Source: Sporolactobacillus shoreicorticis
GTDB taxonomy: Bacteria; Bacillota; Bacilli; Bacillales; Sporolactobacillaceae
Assembly: GCF_024125445.1 (NCBI RefSeq)
Contig: NZ_JAMXWM010000002.1
Span: 124,001 to 188,000, forward strand
DNA: 64,000 nt
Direction of reading: 5' to 3'
Made by a program: the position numbers and the translations under genes. The notes beneath the pieces are model-generated. The model did not search any database. It worked only from the letters and a program-made list of their open reading frames with translations, and had not been told where the DNA came from. This document shows, one piece after another, positions 43,774-53,136 of the stretch (positions are counted from its first letter, which is position 1; the number at the start of each line of letters is the position of its first letter).

Positions 43774-44563
43774 CTTCTTCACCTCCAGAGGCTGTTCCTG
43801 CTTCTTCCAATCGTTTTTCCAGATTCTGAGTGTGCTTATCTCTAAAGAATTCGATCATTGCCAGGGCGGCGCCAATTGCGGCGGCAGGCAGTACGTTCGA
43901 ATAAGGAATCAGGCTGGCAATCACAAACCCGATAATCAGATAAGGAACCAATGAACCTTTCAACATAACTTTGAGCAGCATCGCGAATCCGACTGCCGGA
44001 AGAATGCCGCCGGCAATTCCGAAACCATGGGACAGCCATTCCGGAAGTGAATTAACGAGCACTTTCATCGGCGCCTGAGCTGCGTAAGCGCTTAAAAAGA
44101 CAATGACCACATAAGACAAAGAAACGATAATCAAAGGTGTGTACTGAATGCGTACAAACTTCTTGGTATTGGCTTCTTTTGCCGCTTTGTCCAGAGACGG
44201 CATAAAAAGCGAGAACGATGAGTAATAGAAAAGCAAAATATATTGCATCAGAAAAGCAAATGGCAGTGACATTCCGATTGCGCCGGCAGGACTTGTACCT
44301 GTGGTATGAGCAATAACAACAGTCATAATTCCACAAAGAACCGGGTTTGGCGGCTGAGTACCGCCAGCCGGTGTCAATCCGGCGAAAGCAAGCTCGGTCA
44401 ACCCTCCTGCGATAACGCCAAGCTGCATATCACCAAGAATCAGTCCGGCAAGTGTACAAACAATGACCGGGCGGAAAATATAGAATGCCTGCAGCCAGAA
44501 ATCTAATCCGGTAATCAGTCCGAGAACGGCCAGAAGAATACCTTGTGTCAACGTGATTTCCAT
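43763..44563 (-). CDS. PTS EIIC component, mannose family
   Basis: A 266-residue membrane subunit. LGLITGLDFWLQAFYIFRPVIVCTLAGLILGDMQLGVIAGGLTELAFAGLTPAGGTQPPNPVLCGIMTVVIAHTTG is a textbook EIIC of the N-acetylgalactosamine-like (AgaC) branch. About seven or eight helices. Ribosome site GAGGGGTG precedes the ATG at 44563. It has a charged tail at the end. Confidence 0.93.
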   Translation of the reverse strand: MEITLTQGILLAVLGLITGLDFWLQAFYIFRPVIVCTLAGLILGDMQLGVIAGGLTELAFAGLTPAGGTQPPNPVLCGIMTVVIAHTTGTSPAGAIGMSLPFAFLMQYILLFYYSSFSLFMPSLDKAAKEANTKKFVRIQYTPLIIVSLSYVVIVFLSAYAAQAPMKVLVNSLPEWLSHGFGIAGGILPAVGFAMLLKVMLKGSLVPYLIIGFVIASLIPYSNVLPAAAIGAALAMIEFFRDKHTQNLEKRLEEAGTASGGEEDGI

Positions 44564-44607
44564 TAAATTCACCCCTCTTTAGGAAATAATGTATTAAGCA
44601 CAATTTT

Positions 44608-45081
44608 TCAGTTATAAATGATCGGACTTTTTTTACCGTCCGGATAATCTTGAATGAATACATGGACACCTCTGCCTTCAATATATTTAAACGTGTCAAG
44701 ATCGTCCTGATTCACATAGACCTTTTTTGTAATCGATTTCTTTCCTTCGGAAAAATGCATGTTCCCAACATTCAGCTCACTGATCGGCACGTTGCCGTCA
44801 ATCAGTCGTTTCACGTCCTGCGGTGTTTTCACGACAAGAAATATTTTCTGACGATCCGCCGCTTTGTGAATCACTTCAATCGTTTTCTGGATGGAAAAAA
44901 AACGAATCCCGGCTCCGGAGGACTTTGCGGTTACACCCATCAGATCCTGCATCAATTTGTCCTTGGCCGATTGATCGTTGGCAACAAGGATCAAATTTGC
45001 ACCGAGTGCTGTCGTCCAGGTTACTCCCACCTGTCCGTGAACAAGTCTGTTATCAATACGAGTTAGCAAAATGTTAGGCAC
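44608..45081 (-). CDS. PTS EIIB component, mannose family (AgaV-like)
   Basis: A 157-residue subunit. The phospho-histidine is in ILLTRIDNRLVHGQVGVTW (near residue 15), followed by TTALGANLILVANDQSAKDKLMQDLMGVTA. The GTG at 45081 is eight bases after GGGAG and is preferred to the GTG at 45090, which abuts it. First gene of the operon. The branch (Aga/galactosamine) together with the adjacent LacR-like regulator points to galactose-type sugars as cargo. Confidence 0.91.
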   Translation of the reverse strand: MPNILLTRIDNRLVHGQVGVTWTTALGANLILVANDQSAKDKLMQDLMGVTAKSSGAGIRFFSIQKTIEVIHKAADRQKIFLVVKTPQDVKRLIDGNVPISELNVGNMHFSEGKKSITKKVYVNQDDLDTFKYIEGRGVHVFIQDYPDGKKSPIIYN

Positions 45082-45212
45082 TTCAGTCACTCCCTAAAAT
45101 CATCACATATTTTAATAGAAAACTTTGTAATTCCGTGATTATTGAATTTGGATTTTGTACCATCAAATAATAGTCATTGGCATCGAAAAAAATAAATTGT
45201 AGTTGTTTATCT

Positions 45213-45249
45213 GATCTTGTTTGCTTTGCTGAGCAGCAAGATCTTTTTT
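45213..45249 (+). terminator. Hairpin with a plus-strand T run between two minus-strand genes
   Basis: GATCTTG (45213-45219) pairs with CAAGATC (45237-45243), followed by TTTTTT on the plus strand. The genes on both sides are on the minus strand, where the T run lies on the wrong side. It may still end antisense transcripts or act as a weak two-way terminator after deoR. Confidence 0.5.
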
Positions 45250-45274
45250 CTGTCTGTTTACGGAAAAAGATGTA

Positions 45275-46027
45275 TTACCTAATCAGTTGAGTCAGGTGCT
45301 CATAATAGCGAATGTTTTGTTGACTGACTGCGGGATCTGTAACAATAGCGGTCAGGTCGGATACCTTGTAGAAATGATGGAAGGCTTCCACGCCAAATTT
45401 TGTGTGATCGGCTGTAACATAACGCTCATCGGCGTTATTCAGGATAATTCTCTGCCCGTTTCCTTCTTCTTCGTTTGCAATGGTCACTGAAGTACCCATC
45501 ACTCCGTTTACACCAACAAATGCCTGACCGACTTTTATCTCACTCAGCATTTTATTGGCGAAGTAACCAATAAAAGTACCGGAAGACATGCGATACCTGC
45601 CGCCAATGAGAATGACGTCAAAGCGCGCGTCATTTTTAAATCGTTCAAAAATGGTGATTGCATTGGTGATCACATCTAAATGGTGGATGTGATGCAGGTA
45701 ATCGAAGATCAGTTCGTTTGTTGTTCCTGGGCCAATAAAAACATAACCATCATCATGAATAAGCTGAGCGCATTTTTGTGCAACATGCTTTTTTTCGTTA
45801 ATATTGATTGTTCTTTTTTGTTCATGCGAGAGCTCCATATAACTGGGAACGGTTTTCTTTGCGCCACCATGAATGCGAACAAGCAATTGTTTGTGCTCCA
45901 AGTCGTTCAAATCACGCCGAATGGTCATTTTTGTGACCCCGAGACGTTCGGCCAGAGCGTTGACGGATACGGTTGCGTGCTTGTCAACCAGATCGATAAT
46001 TTTTTTAAAACGTTCCTCCTTCAGCAT
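45275..46027 (-). CDS. DeoR-family regulator, LacR type (copy 2)
   Basis: A 250-residue paralogue of the regulator at 38905. HTH VNALAERLGVTKMTIRRDLNDLEHKQLLVRIHGGA; sensor IGPGTTNELIFDYL and LIGGRYRMSSGTFIGYF. The ATG at 46027 is chosen by similarity to copy 1 (MLKEER) and lies after AAGGGAG. It lies upstream of the Man PTS operon on the same strand and probably controls it. Its own promoter region holds five TGTTCA-type half-sites and a cre. Confidence 0.9.
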   Translation of the reverse strand: MLKEERFKKIIDLVDKHATVSVNALAERLGVTKMTIRRDLNDLEHKQLLVRIHGGAKKTVPSYMELSHEQKRTININEKKHVAQKCAQLIHDDGYVFIGPGTTNELIFDYLHHIHHLDVITNAITIFERFKNDARFDVILIGGRYRMSSGTFIGYFANKMLSEIKVGQAFVGVNGVMGTSVTIANEEEGNGQRIILNNADERYVTADHTKFGVEAFHHFYKVSDLTAIVTDPAVSQQNIRYYEHLTQLIR

Positions 46028-46078
46028 CACTCCCTTAAGCTCCTTTCGTCTCAAACCAAGAAAAACCCAAAATTAAAT

Positions 46079-46160
46079 GTTCAAATTTGTTCAATTATTT
46101 ATTTTATGAACATACTAGCACGATAAACGAACATATGCAATCGCTTTCATTTTATGTTCA
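46079..46160. promoter_or_regulatory. Cluster of TGTTCA half-sites before the second lacR-like gene
   Basis: TGTTCA at 46079 and 46088, TGAACA at 46107, CGAACA at 46128 and TGTTCA at 46155. Five half-sites in about 80 bases suggest cooperative binding by a DeoR-type repressor (autoregulation). Confidence 0.55.
46135..46150. promoter_or_regulatory. cre site (CcpA) before the second lacR-like gene
   Basis: ATGCAATCGCTTTCAT; the reverse reads ATGAAAGCGATTGCAT, one mismatch from the consensus WTGNNARCGNWWWCAW. Confidence 0.65.
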
Positions 46161-46327
46161 CAGTAAATACATAATTGTGGTTGTGTATTCATATTGCTTC
46201 GTAAATGAGATGATAAAGGAGAATGATTCAAAAAGAAGCCAACTGATGCTGTGCGGTTGGCCGGCACCAGTCATAAATGATTGATTTTAAAATTTTGTGA
46301 CCTTTCGAACTTAAATTAACCGAACGA

Positions 46328-47437
46328 TTAAGAGGAAATGCCCGTTTGAACGATTTTTACTTGAACACGGCAATGAAAGTCGGCGTTAGGATAGCGTTCA
46401 TCCCATGTCTTTCCATCAAAATGATGAGTGAAACTACGAACGGTGTCTCCAAGCCGGAGCGGGTCTGTCCCGCGTTTCTGAAATTGACAAACCATTTTTT
46501 CAGCATTAGTGCTTAAACTTTCTGCTATTTTCCTCTCCATAGCTGATGTTGATTTTGTATTTATTGTTTTCGGACTTGCTTGCCGGATATACCCCTTAAC
46601 ATTTACGAGTGCGATGATTTTAGGCGATGCGCTGTTCCCGCCTACTACATGATATTTTACAGATGCTTGGACATTTCGGATCGCGACATGTTTTCCGGAT
46701 GAGAACTGGTAATCATAAACGCCTTGATTAAACTTTTCATACAGCATTTTAAAAAGAAACATTTTATTTTCGCCGATACGCATGACATACTTGGCCTTCC
46801 TGAAAAGTGCGAGCCCATCTATTTCCAAATGGTCACCGTTTTTTAGGATGATTGGCATGAAAGGGTCCATGTAATCTCCATAGTAACTATCCAGAAAGTA
46901 TCTCAAATTAGTTGTGGGATAGTTCTGCTGGCTGTTCTGAGCAATCATATGCTGAATATAGCGAGCGATAGGAATTTGGGTCTGGTAATCTGTTGCAGTA
47001 AGAATTTTTTTGGTGCTTCCTTCCACAACCGCGACAGATATCGCGCTGGGCACATCGGGGTCACGGTTTCGAAAAGACATTTGTCGACTTAAGCCGTGTT
47101 CCGCCATTTTTTTATTGAAAAGCATGACTTTCATGGAACCAACTCGCATCACTTCTTGACCTTGCGATTGAAACTTATCGACCAATGATTTTCCGTCATA
47201 AGTCACCCCGGACAGATTGCGTATCATTGATGCGGTTGCCGGAATCCCGGTTCCCTGACTTCCCTGGGTGCCGGTATCGATAAAACTTGGCATGACGACA
47301 GTACCCATGACTTTTCCATGTCCGATATAGTCAAAGCCCTCTCCTTCAACCATAAGCGTTTGATCGAGCGTATTGGTTGGAATGCACCCACAAAGCAGAG
47401 GAAATAAGGCAAACAGGATGAGCATTTTCACTTTCAT
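46328..47437 (-). CDS. gerC: Spore germination lipoprotein, Ger(x)C family
   Basis: C subunit of a GerA-type nutrient receptor in the spore inner membrane, 369 residues. The lipoprotein signal MKVKMLILFALFPLLCGC gives a lipid-bearing cysteine at 18. The GerAC fold follows: FDYIGHGKVMGTVVMPSF, EGSTKKILTATDYQTQ, and a C-terminal domain with DTVRSFTHHFDGKTWDERYPNADFHCRVQVKI. The start overlaps the gerB stop by four bases (ATGA), so translation is coupled. Confidence 0.92.
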   Translation of the reverse strand: MKVKMLILFALFPLLCGCIPTNTLDQTLMVEGEGFDYIGHGKVMGTVVMPSFIDTGTQGSQGTGIPATASMIRNLSGVTYDGKSLVDKFQSQGQEVMRVGSMKVMLFNKKMAEHGLSRQMSFRNRDPDVPSAISVAVVEGSTKKILTATDYQTQIPIARYIQHMIAQNSQQNYPTTNLRYFLDSYYGDYMDPFMPIILKNGDHLEIDGLALFRKAKYVMRIGENKMFLFKMLYEKFNQGVYDYQFSSGKHVAIRNVQASVKYHVVGGNSASPKIIALVNVKGYIRQASPKTINTKSTSAMERKIAESLSTNAEKMVCQFQKRGTDPLRLGDTVRSFTHHFDGKTWDERYPNADFHCRVQVKIVQTGISS

Positions 47438-48543
47438 TTTACTGCTTTCCTCACTTTCTTATGCAGCCACTGACAGGCTAATAATACGGGAAGATAGACA
47501 TAAATGATAATTAATCCGGATGTCCCGAAAATCTGATTGATAATTCTTATTTGATTGCCACTGGTAATTGATGTGATCAATCCACAGGCCAAAAGGAGAA
47601 CAATGAGCATCAAATACTTTTGTTTTATTGCGGGAAATGTAAACTTCAGACCACGCGTTATGATCCATGTACATAAACACACGTTTGGAACTAGGGTCCA
47701 AACGAAGAAAACGGTGGCGAGTTTTTCAGCATGATTAAAAAAAGGAATCTGAAGGGTCTTAAGAAGGGACATCAGCGGCCAAATCGTATTTTCCAGTGCA
47801 CCTTTTGTAGCGAATGCGGTTCCGACAATCGTTAAATTAAGGTATAGAATCAAAGTAGTTAAAATACCAATGAACGCCCATTTTTTTGCTTTTTCAGGTT
47901 GACTCAGGAAAGGATAGTAATAGATGATCAGCTCAAATCCAAGATATAAATTGGCTCCGGAGTAGGAAGATCTGATCACCGAGATTAGTGAATGATCGAA
48001 TAAGGGCAACATATTTGAAAAACGAAGATAAGGAACTGTAAAGTTAAGTATTTGAAAAAATGGAATCATATAGATAAAACTAAGCAGCGCAAGCCCTCCA
48101 ATATTACGAATACCACCCATGACGACATAGCCTATGATGAAACAGATGATTATTGAGAATTCAAGTACCGGCAGATTGGGGAAGAGCCACACTTGGAAAA
48201 TTTCGGAATAGATACGGATTAAACGAACCAAATAGACCATTACTTGCCCCACCATAATAAAATTAAGTAGCGTTCCCGCCCATTTTCCAAATAATCGCTG
48301 ATGAAGCGAAAAAATATCCGCTCTTCCGTAAATACATTCATTCTCAAGCAAACGAAAGATAAGCCACAGAATCACTAAAGTTGACAAACCACTAATCATG
48401 ATGCCGATCCAGGCATCTTGCCCACTTTGTTCGGTAAGGGGATTGGGCAGGATCAAGAAATCCGCTCCGAGCTGCAGTGAAAGGGGGATGAAGAAAGCAC
48501 TTAATGGACTCAACTGAAATGCTTTGTTTATTTTACTATTCAT
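47434..48543 (-). CDS. gerB: Spore germination permease, GerB family
   Basis: B subunit of the receptor: APC-type membrane protein of 369 residues with about ten helices. KAFQLSPLSAFFIPLSLQLGADFLILPNPLTEQSGQDAWIG and the PNVCLCTWIITRGLKF region near helix 9 are typical. It forms the germinant-binding channel with GerA. A ribosome site (GGAG, near 48550) lies between gerA and gerB. The germinant is unknown. Confidence 0.92.
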   Translation of the reverse strand: MNSKINKAFQLSPLSAFFIPLSLQLGADFLILPNPLTEQSGQDAWIGIMISGLSTLVILWLIFRLLENECIYGRADIFSLHQRLFGKWAGTLLNFIMVGQVMVYLVRLIRIYSEIFQVWLFPNLPVLEFSIIICFIIGYVVMGGIRNIGGLALLSFIYMIPFFQILNFTVPYLRFSNMLPLFDHSLISVIRSSYSGANLYLGFELIIYYYPFLSQPEKAKKWAFIGILTTLILYLNLTIVGTAFATKGALENTIWPLMSLLKTLQIPFFNHAEKLATVFFVWTLVPNVCLCTWIITRGLKFTFPAIKQKYLMLIVLLLACGLITSITSGNQIRIINQIFGTSGLIIIYVYLPVLLACQWLHKKVRKAVK

Positions 48544-48558
48544 CGTTTATCTCCGTTC

Positions 48559-50094
48559 TTAATCATCCAATTCAGAGTGTTTCGGTCCAACTTTCTCATG
48601 AGCACGCTGGTTATTGAATCGTTTCGAATCACTAGGACGAAGAAAAAGTGGGCGCATGTTTTGAAAGTTGAGTGGAAGACGAATAAATGCATCTTTTAAG
48701 TCACTGATCCGTGTCGGATAAATCGGTTCTATATAAGGGCGACCCAAGGAAGTTAATCGTGTTAAGTGGTTAACAAAAATCAGAAAGCATAGTGAGATCC
48801 CCAATAAACCGAGAATCTGCGCGGATAGAATAAACGGAAAACGAATAAAGCGGATGGTTGCCGCCATTCGGTAGTTAGGCGTTATGAATGCGGAAAGAGC
48901 GGATAACGCAATAATAATCAGTAGAAAATTGCTGACAATACCGGCCTGAACGGAAGCTGTGCCGACAACTATACCGCCAACAATGCCAATGGTCTGCCCT
49001 ACTTTTGTCGGAAGCCGCGCCACCGCTTCACGCAGCAGCTCGATCATGATTTCCAGAACTAATACTTCAGATAAAGGCGCATAGGGAATAGTAGTCCGTG
49101 AAGTAAATAAACTTGGGATTAAGTTATCGGGAATCAGTTGGTAATGATAGGTTAAAATGGCTACATAGACTGATGAAGAGATCACAGAAAAAGCGACCGC
49201 AAAAAGTCTTAATAAACGATAAGCGGTCGCGATCGGCCATACCAAGAAGTAATCATCAAATGCGACAAAAAACTCGATAATGGATGCTGGAAGAATGAGG
49301 GCGTTTGGTGAGCCATCGACGATCACTGCAATTTTTCCTTCGTATAAAGCTCCCGCAACACGATCCGGTCTTTCCGTATCAATAAACTGAGGAAAAATTG
49401 AATTATTATTATCGCTAATCATTAAGGCAAGCATTGTTGAATCAATCATACTTGTGATTTCTAAGTCATGGATTCTCTGTTTCACTGTTTGAATATTATC
49501 TTTGTTTGCGATCCCATCGATATATATAACGCAAATCCTTGTTTTTGATATTTTTCCGATACGCATGTCTTCAAACATAAATTGGGGAATTGGAATGCGC
49601 TTTCGAATTAAATTAATATTCAGATCGGCAGATTCCACAAATGCTTCACGCGGACCTAAGACACTTGTCTCATTCTCTGATTTTTCAATTTCTCTTCCCT
49701 TAATTTTCACTGAAGGAATAATTAAGCAATCCGGCTTTTTTTCGGATTCTTGAATAATGGTGTATCCATCCAGGAGCCTTGATTGAATTAAGGATAAATC
49801 TTTCGTTCGGATCACTTTTTCGGTAGGGATTTGATCCTGAACTTCCGTTAAATTATGGGTTTGATCGCTATACAGATAGGGGAAAACATCTCGATGAAGG
49901 TACTCTACATCAACGAGTGTCTGAATGAAGGAGATCCAGCATGTAAAGTCTTTGCCTTTATGTTCAAAATGAATAAAATCCGGAACCTTCTCTAATTTTT
50001 TAAAAAGATCTGTGACTGAATCTATCTGTATGGCATGATCTGTTCTTTTTTTTCTAAAAAACAAAATGAGCACATCCTCTTTATGAATCATCAT
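48559..50094 (-). CDS. gerA: Spore germination protein, GerA family
   Basis: A subunit of the receptor, 511 residues. The N-terminal cytosolic domain holds FTCWISFIQTLVDVEYLHRDVFPYL. The central conserved block is RIGKISKTRICVIYIDGIANKDNIQTVKQRI, then STMLALMISDNNNSIFPQFIDTERPDRVAGALYEGKIAVIVDGSPNALILPA; four or more membrane helices follow. The start is not certain: ATG codons at 50094/50091 overlap the previous gene, while a TTG at 50064 has AAAGAGG eleven bases upstream. Second gene of the operon. Confidence 0.93.
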   Translation of the reverse strand: MMIHKEDVLILFFRKKRTDHAIQIDSVTDLFKKLEKVPDFIHFEHKGKDFTCWISFIQTLVDVEYLHRDVFPYLYSDQTHNLTEVQDQIPTEKVIRTKDLSLIQSRLLDGYTIIQESEKKPDCLIIPSVKIKGREIEKSENETSVLGPREAFVESADLNINLIRKRIPIPQFMFEDMRIGKISKTRICVIYIDGIANKDNIQTVKQRIHDLEITSMIDSTMLALMISDNNNSIFPQFIDTERPDRVAGALYEGKIAVIVDGSPNALILPASIIEFFVAFDDYFLVWPIATAYRLLRLFAVAFSVISSSVYVAILTYHYQLIPDNLIPSLFTSRTTIPYAPLSEVLVLEIMIELLREAVARLPTKVGQTIGIVGGIVVGTASVQAGIVSNFLLIIIALSALSAFITPNYRMAATIRFIRFPFILSAQILGLLGISLCFLIFVNHLTRLTSLGRPYIEPIYPTRISDLKDAFIRLPLNFQNMRPLFLRPSDSKRFNNQRAHEKVGPKHSELDD

Positions 50095-50293
50095 TTGTTT
50101 TTTCGGTCAATTTAGCCTTTTTTTGCTCATCTTTTCGTTGATCAACGGCAATAATGATCAATGGAATAACGCCTGGAAAAATTATTAACGCATGTGTCAG
50201 AATAACGGAGACGGTTTCCAGCCTAAAATGCACCGAAAAAAGAAAAAAGAACAAGATAAGGAAATAGCAACCGTATAAAATGATGCCGATCAT
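50081..50293 (-). CDS. Small two-helix membrane protein, GerD-subunit type (GerKD-like)
   Basis: A 70-residue protein with two membrane helices (about 3-22 and 28-50) and a charged tail KDEQKKAKLTEKTNDDS. Small two-helix 'D' genes next to gerABC-type operons are known to tune germination (GerKD and relatives). Its place, first in the operon and overlapping gerA by 14 bases, fits that role. GAGGGGGC precedes the ATG. The assignment rests on size, topology and position, since such proteins are poorly conserved. Confidence 0.72.
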   Translation of the reverse strand: MIGIILYGCYFLILFFFLFSVHFRLETVSVILTHALIIFPGVIPLIIIAVDQRKDEQKKAKLTEKTNDDS

Positions 50294-50439
50294 ATAGGAT
50301 GCCCCCTCATTTAATCATTTTGTCCCAAAAAAGACTGCGTTAACCTTGTAAAAATCAAATTTTTATTTGGATTGTCATTAAAGTAATTGAATGGAAAGAT
50401 GAATGCATGCCGAGGATTTGGGTAAGAGGAGTTGATCTG

Positions 50440-50483
50440 AAAAAAAGAAAAGCCAACGATCCAAGAAAAATAGACCGTGGCTT
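50440..50483 (-). terminator. Terminator of the gal operon
   Basis: On the minus strand AAGCCACG pairs with CGTTGGCTT (one bulged base), followed by TTCTTTTTTT. It lies 75-120 bases after the galM stop. Confidence 0.65.
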
Positions 50484-50557
50484 ATGAGGGCTTTCAATGA
50501 TAAAAAATAGTTTGGTTAAAAGGGGGGGAATCATTCATTTGTCAAAATGTGAAAAGG

Positions 50558-51619
50558 TCATTTACACTGGATATCATTTGCATCATCAAAATGATAAACG
50601 GTGTCCGCCTGATACTTTTTGCCGGGTCTAAGAATGATGTTGCCAAATCCTTGATGGTGGATCGCATCCGGCATCATCTGCGCTTCAAGCGTTACGCCTT
50701 GGTGCGGTTGCATCGGTTTGCCGACCATTGTCATATCACTTGAAAATCCGTTTCCGGTATAAACAACAACAGCATTATTTGTTGTCGTCATAGTCACCCG
50801 TCTTCCGCTGGTCGGGTCTTCAAGTACGGCTGATGGTTTTTCATTCATGTCCAGTAAAAACGGATGATCATAACCGTCTACCAGTTTATTTTGCGGATAG
50901 TCCGAATAGATCCCCTTTTTAATCGGCGCACCGTGAGTAAAATCAAAAGGAGTACCATGAACGTCAATGAGCTCCCCGGTTGGAAGACCATCTTGTCTAA
51001 TTTCACCAAATTGATGGCTGTTAATGGTCAGAATATGATCCTCGATTTTTTTTGTGAAATCTCCGCTTAAATTAAAATAGACATGGTTCGTTGGATTAAA
51101 AAGTGTCGGTTTATCCGTCGTTGCTTCGTAGTGAAGCCGCCATTGGTTCTCGTTGTTCAGGCTGTATGTGACAGTCGCCTTAAGATTGCCGGGGAAACCA
51201 TTGGTACCATCCGGACTAAGTAGATCGAATTTGACACCGATGTGATCATCGTTAATGAATACCCAACTGTTCCAAATCTGACTCTCAAAGCTTTGAGGAC
51301 CGCCATGATTGGTATTCTCCCCATTATTCAATGGGAGTTGATAGTCATGTCCGTCAATTGAAAAGCTACCCTTTGCAATTCGCCCCGCGACACGCCCGAC
51401 GGTCGCGCCAAAATAGGCATCCTGATTTAAATAGTGATCAAACTGATCATAGCCCAGAACAATGCTGGCTCGTTCTCCATGTCTGTCGGGTACTTCAATG
51501 CGATTAAGGGTTGCCCCGTAATTCATCACGCTTAGCCTCATACCATGATCATTGATCAAGTTATATTGCAGCACTGTCTGTCCTTGATAGACACCAAATT
51601 CATTTTTTGAGATCTCCAT
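50558..51619 (-). CDS. galM: Aldose 1-epimerase (galactose mutarotase)
   Basis: A 353-residue enzyme that interconverts alpha and beta D-galactose before GalK. YFGATVGRVAGRIAKGSFSIDG, NGENTNHGGPQSFESQIW, the histidine in NPTNHVYFNLSG and the glutamate in GVTLEAQMMPDAIHH are the GalM active-site blocks. The ATG at 51619 is used; GGAGG is 13 bases upstream, and a TTG at 51631 is an alternative. Last gene of galKETM. Confidence 0.93.
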   Translation of the reverse strand: MEISKNEFGVYQGQTVLQYNLINDHGMRLSVMNYGATLNRIEVPDRHGERASIVLGYDQFDHYLNQDAYFGATVGRVAGRIAKGSFSIDGHDYQLPLNNGENTNHGGPQSFESQIWNSWVFINDDHIGVKFDLLSPDGTNGFPGNLKATVTYSLNNENQWRLHYEATTDKPTLFNPTNHVYFNLSGDFTKKIEDHILTINSHQFGEIRQDGLPTGELIDVHGTPFDFTHGAPIKKGIYSDYPQNKLVDGYDHPFLLDMNEKPSAVLEDPTSGRRVTMTTTNNAVVVYTGNGFSSDMTMVGKPMQPHQGVTLEAQMMPDAIHHQGFGNIILRPGKKYQADTVYHFDDANDIQCK

Positions 51620-51637
51620 AGCAAGCAGCAAGCCTCC

Positions 51638-53125
51638 TTATATGGATTCAACGAAACGTTTAAAAGCCGTTTGCCCTTCTTTGGAACGTTTATAGACGCC
51701 TGCGTCCTCAAGTACACGTTCAAATACCTTTCCGACTTCCCGATGAATCAGAGCGTCGATCGTTTCTGTATTTAACATGGGATGCCGGCCTTTTATGTGA
51801 TCCGCCCACGGTTTATGATAAGTTTTCATCTCATTTTTTTCACCCAACAAATAGCGAGCAACTTCTTTTAGCTCCGCTTTTAATCGTGGCGGCAGAATGG
51901 CAAGCCCCATAACTTCAATCAGACCAATATTCTCTTTTTTTATGTGATGCAGGTCTTTGTGCGGATGGAAAATACCCTCCGGAAATTCAGTGGATGTTTG
52001 ATTGTCACGCAAGACCAGATCAAGTTCATATAAAGCATCGCGTTTTCTTGCGATGGGTGTAATCGTATGATGCGGTTTACCGTTACTTTCAGCAAGAAGG
52101 TTGACAGAAGCATCGGAATAGTGACGCCAGCGATCTAAGATTTTTGTCGCCAGCCGGATCAGCTGATCTTTATTCGCACTAGTCAAACGGATCACCGACA
52201 TCGGCCATTTAACAATTCCGCCTCTGACTTCATCAAAATGATCAAATGCAAACGAGAATTCGATCGGCGCTTTAGCCATTGGAAAGTCATGGCTTCCCCC
52301 CTGATAATGCTCGTGTGCCAAAATGGATCCTCCGACAATCGGAAGGTCAGCATTACTTCCGACAAAATAATGAGGAAATTTATCTATAATGGAAAGCAGA
52401 CGATAAAAAGTATTCCGGTTGATCGTCATCGGTTCATGCTTCGCCGACAGAAAGATGCAATGTTCGTTAAAATAGGCATAGGGCGAATATTGAAAGCCCC
52501 AGTCCTCGTGATTACTTAATTGAAGGCGGATAATTCGGTGATTGCTTCGAGCCGGATAATTTACTCGGCCGAGGTATCCTTCATTTTCCATACATAGTTG
52601 ACATAGCGGATAGCCCGAGTTCGGCGCCGACTTCTCCAAAGCGATTTGTTTCGGATCCTTTTCCGGCTTGGATAAATTAATGGTAATCTCCAGGTCACCG
52701 TAGTCGGTGGCCGACGTAAAATAGATGTTTCTTTGAATGGACTTTGTCTTAATATAGTCGTTCGCTTTGCTTAGTTGATAAAAATAATCGGTCGCTGCTT
52801 TCGGTCCGTCATGATCGTATCGTCTCCAGAATCGTCGATTGACGGTTGATGGAGCGGGGGTGATGAAGTTCATGAGTTGAGCGCCAAGCATATCACGGAC
52901 GCCAAAATTCGACTCGATTTTATGATTTTGTACTCCATGTTCAACCAATTCATCCTTCAGCTTAAGCATGTCATCGGAGCCATTGGGTTGATATGCATGC
53001 TGGTCTTGATCTTCTCCCACAAGAGCCAGAACCTGATTGATTAAGTAGCGTCGATCCATTGATTCATAGTCGCTGTTTTCAATAATTTGGTTGACAAATT
53101 GATTCACTAAGCTGTTTTCTTTCAT
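51638..53125 (-). CDS. galT: UDP-glucose-hexose-1-phosphate uridylyltransferase
   Basis: A 495-residue class II GalT of Gram-positive bacteria; exchanges UMP between UDP-glucose and galactose-1-phosphate. SKPEKDPKQIALEK, GYPLCQLCMENEGYLGRVNYPARSNHRIIRL and GGSILAHEHYQGGSH (His-X-His-X-Gln type site) are characteristic. GGAGAA precedes the ATG. It lies between galE and galM with gaps of 11 and 18 bases. Confidence 0.95.
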   Translation of the reverse strand: MKENSLVNQFVNQIIENSDYESMDRRYLINQVLALVGEDQDQHAYQPNGSDDMLKLKDELVEHGVQNHKIESNFGVRDMLGAQLMNFITPAPSTVNRRFWRRYDHDGPKAATDYFYQLSKANDYIKTKSIQRNIYFTSATDYGDLEITINLSKPEKDPKQIALEKSAPNSGYPLCQLCMENEGYLGRVNYPARSNHRIIRLQLSNHEDWGFQYSPYAYFNEHCIFLSAKHEPMTINRNTFYRLLSIIDKFPHYFVGSNADLPIVGGSILAHEHYQGGSHDFPMAKAPIEFSFAFDHFDEVRGGIVKWPMSVIRLTSANKDQLIRLATKILDRWRHYSDASVNLLAESNGKPHHTITPIARKRDALYELDLVLRDNQTSTEFPEGIFHPHKDLHHIKKENIGLIEVMGLAILPPRLKAELKEVARYLLGEKNEMKTYHKPWADHIKGRHPMLNTETIDALIHREVGKVFERVLEDAGVYKRSKEGQTAFKRFVESI

Positions 53126-53136
53126 GGAGTTCTCCT

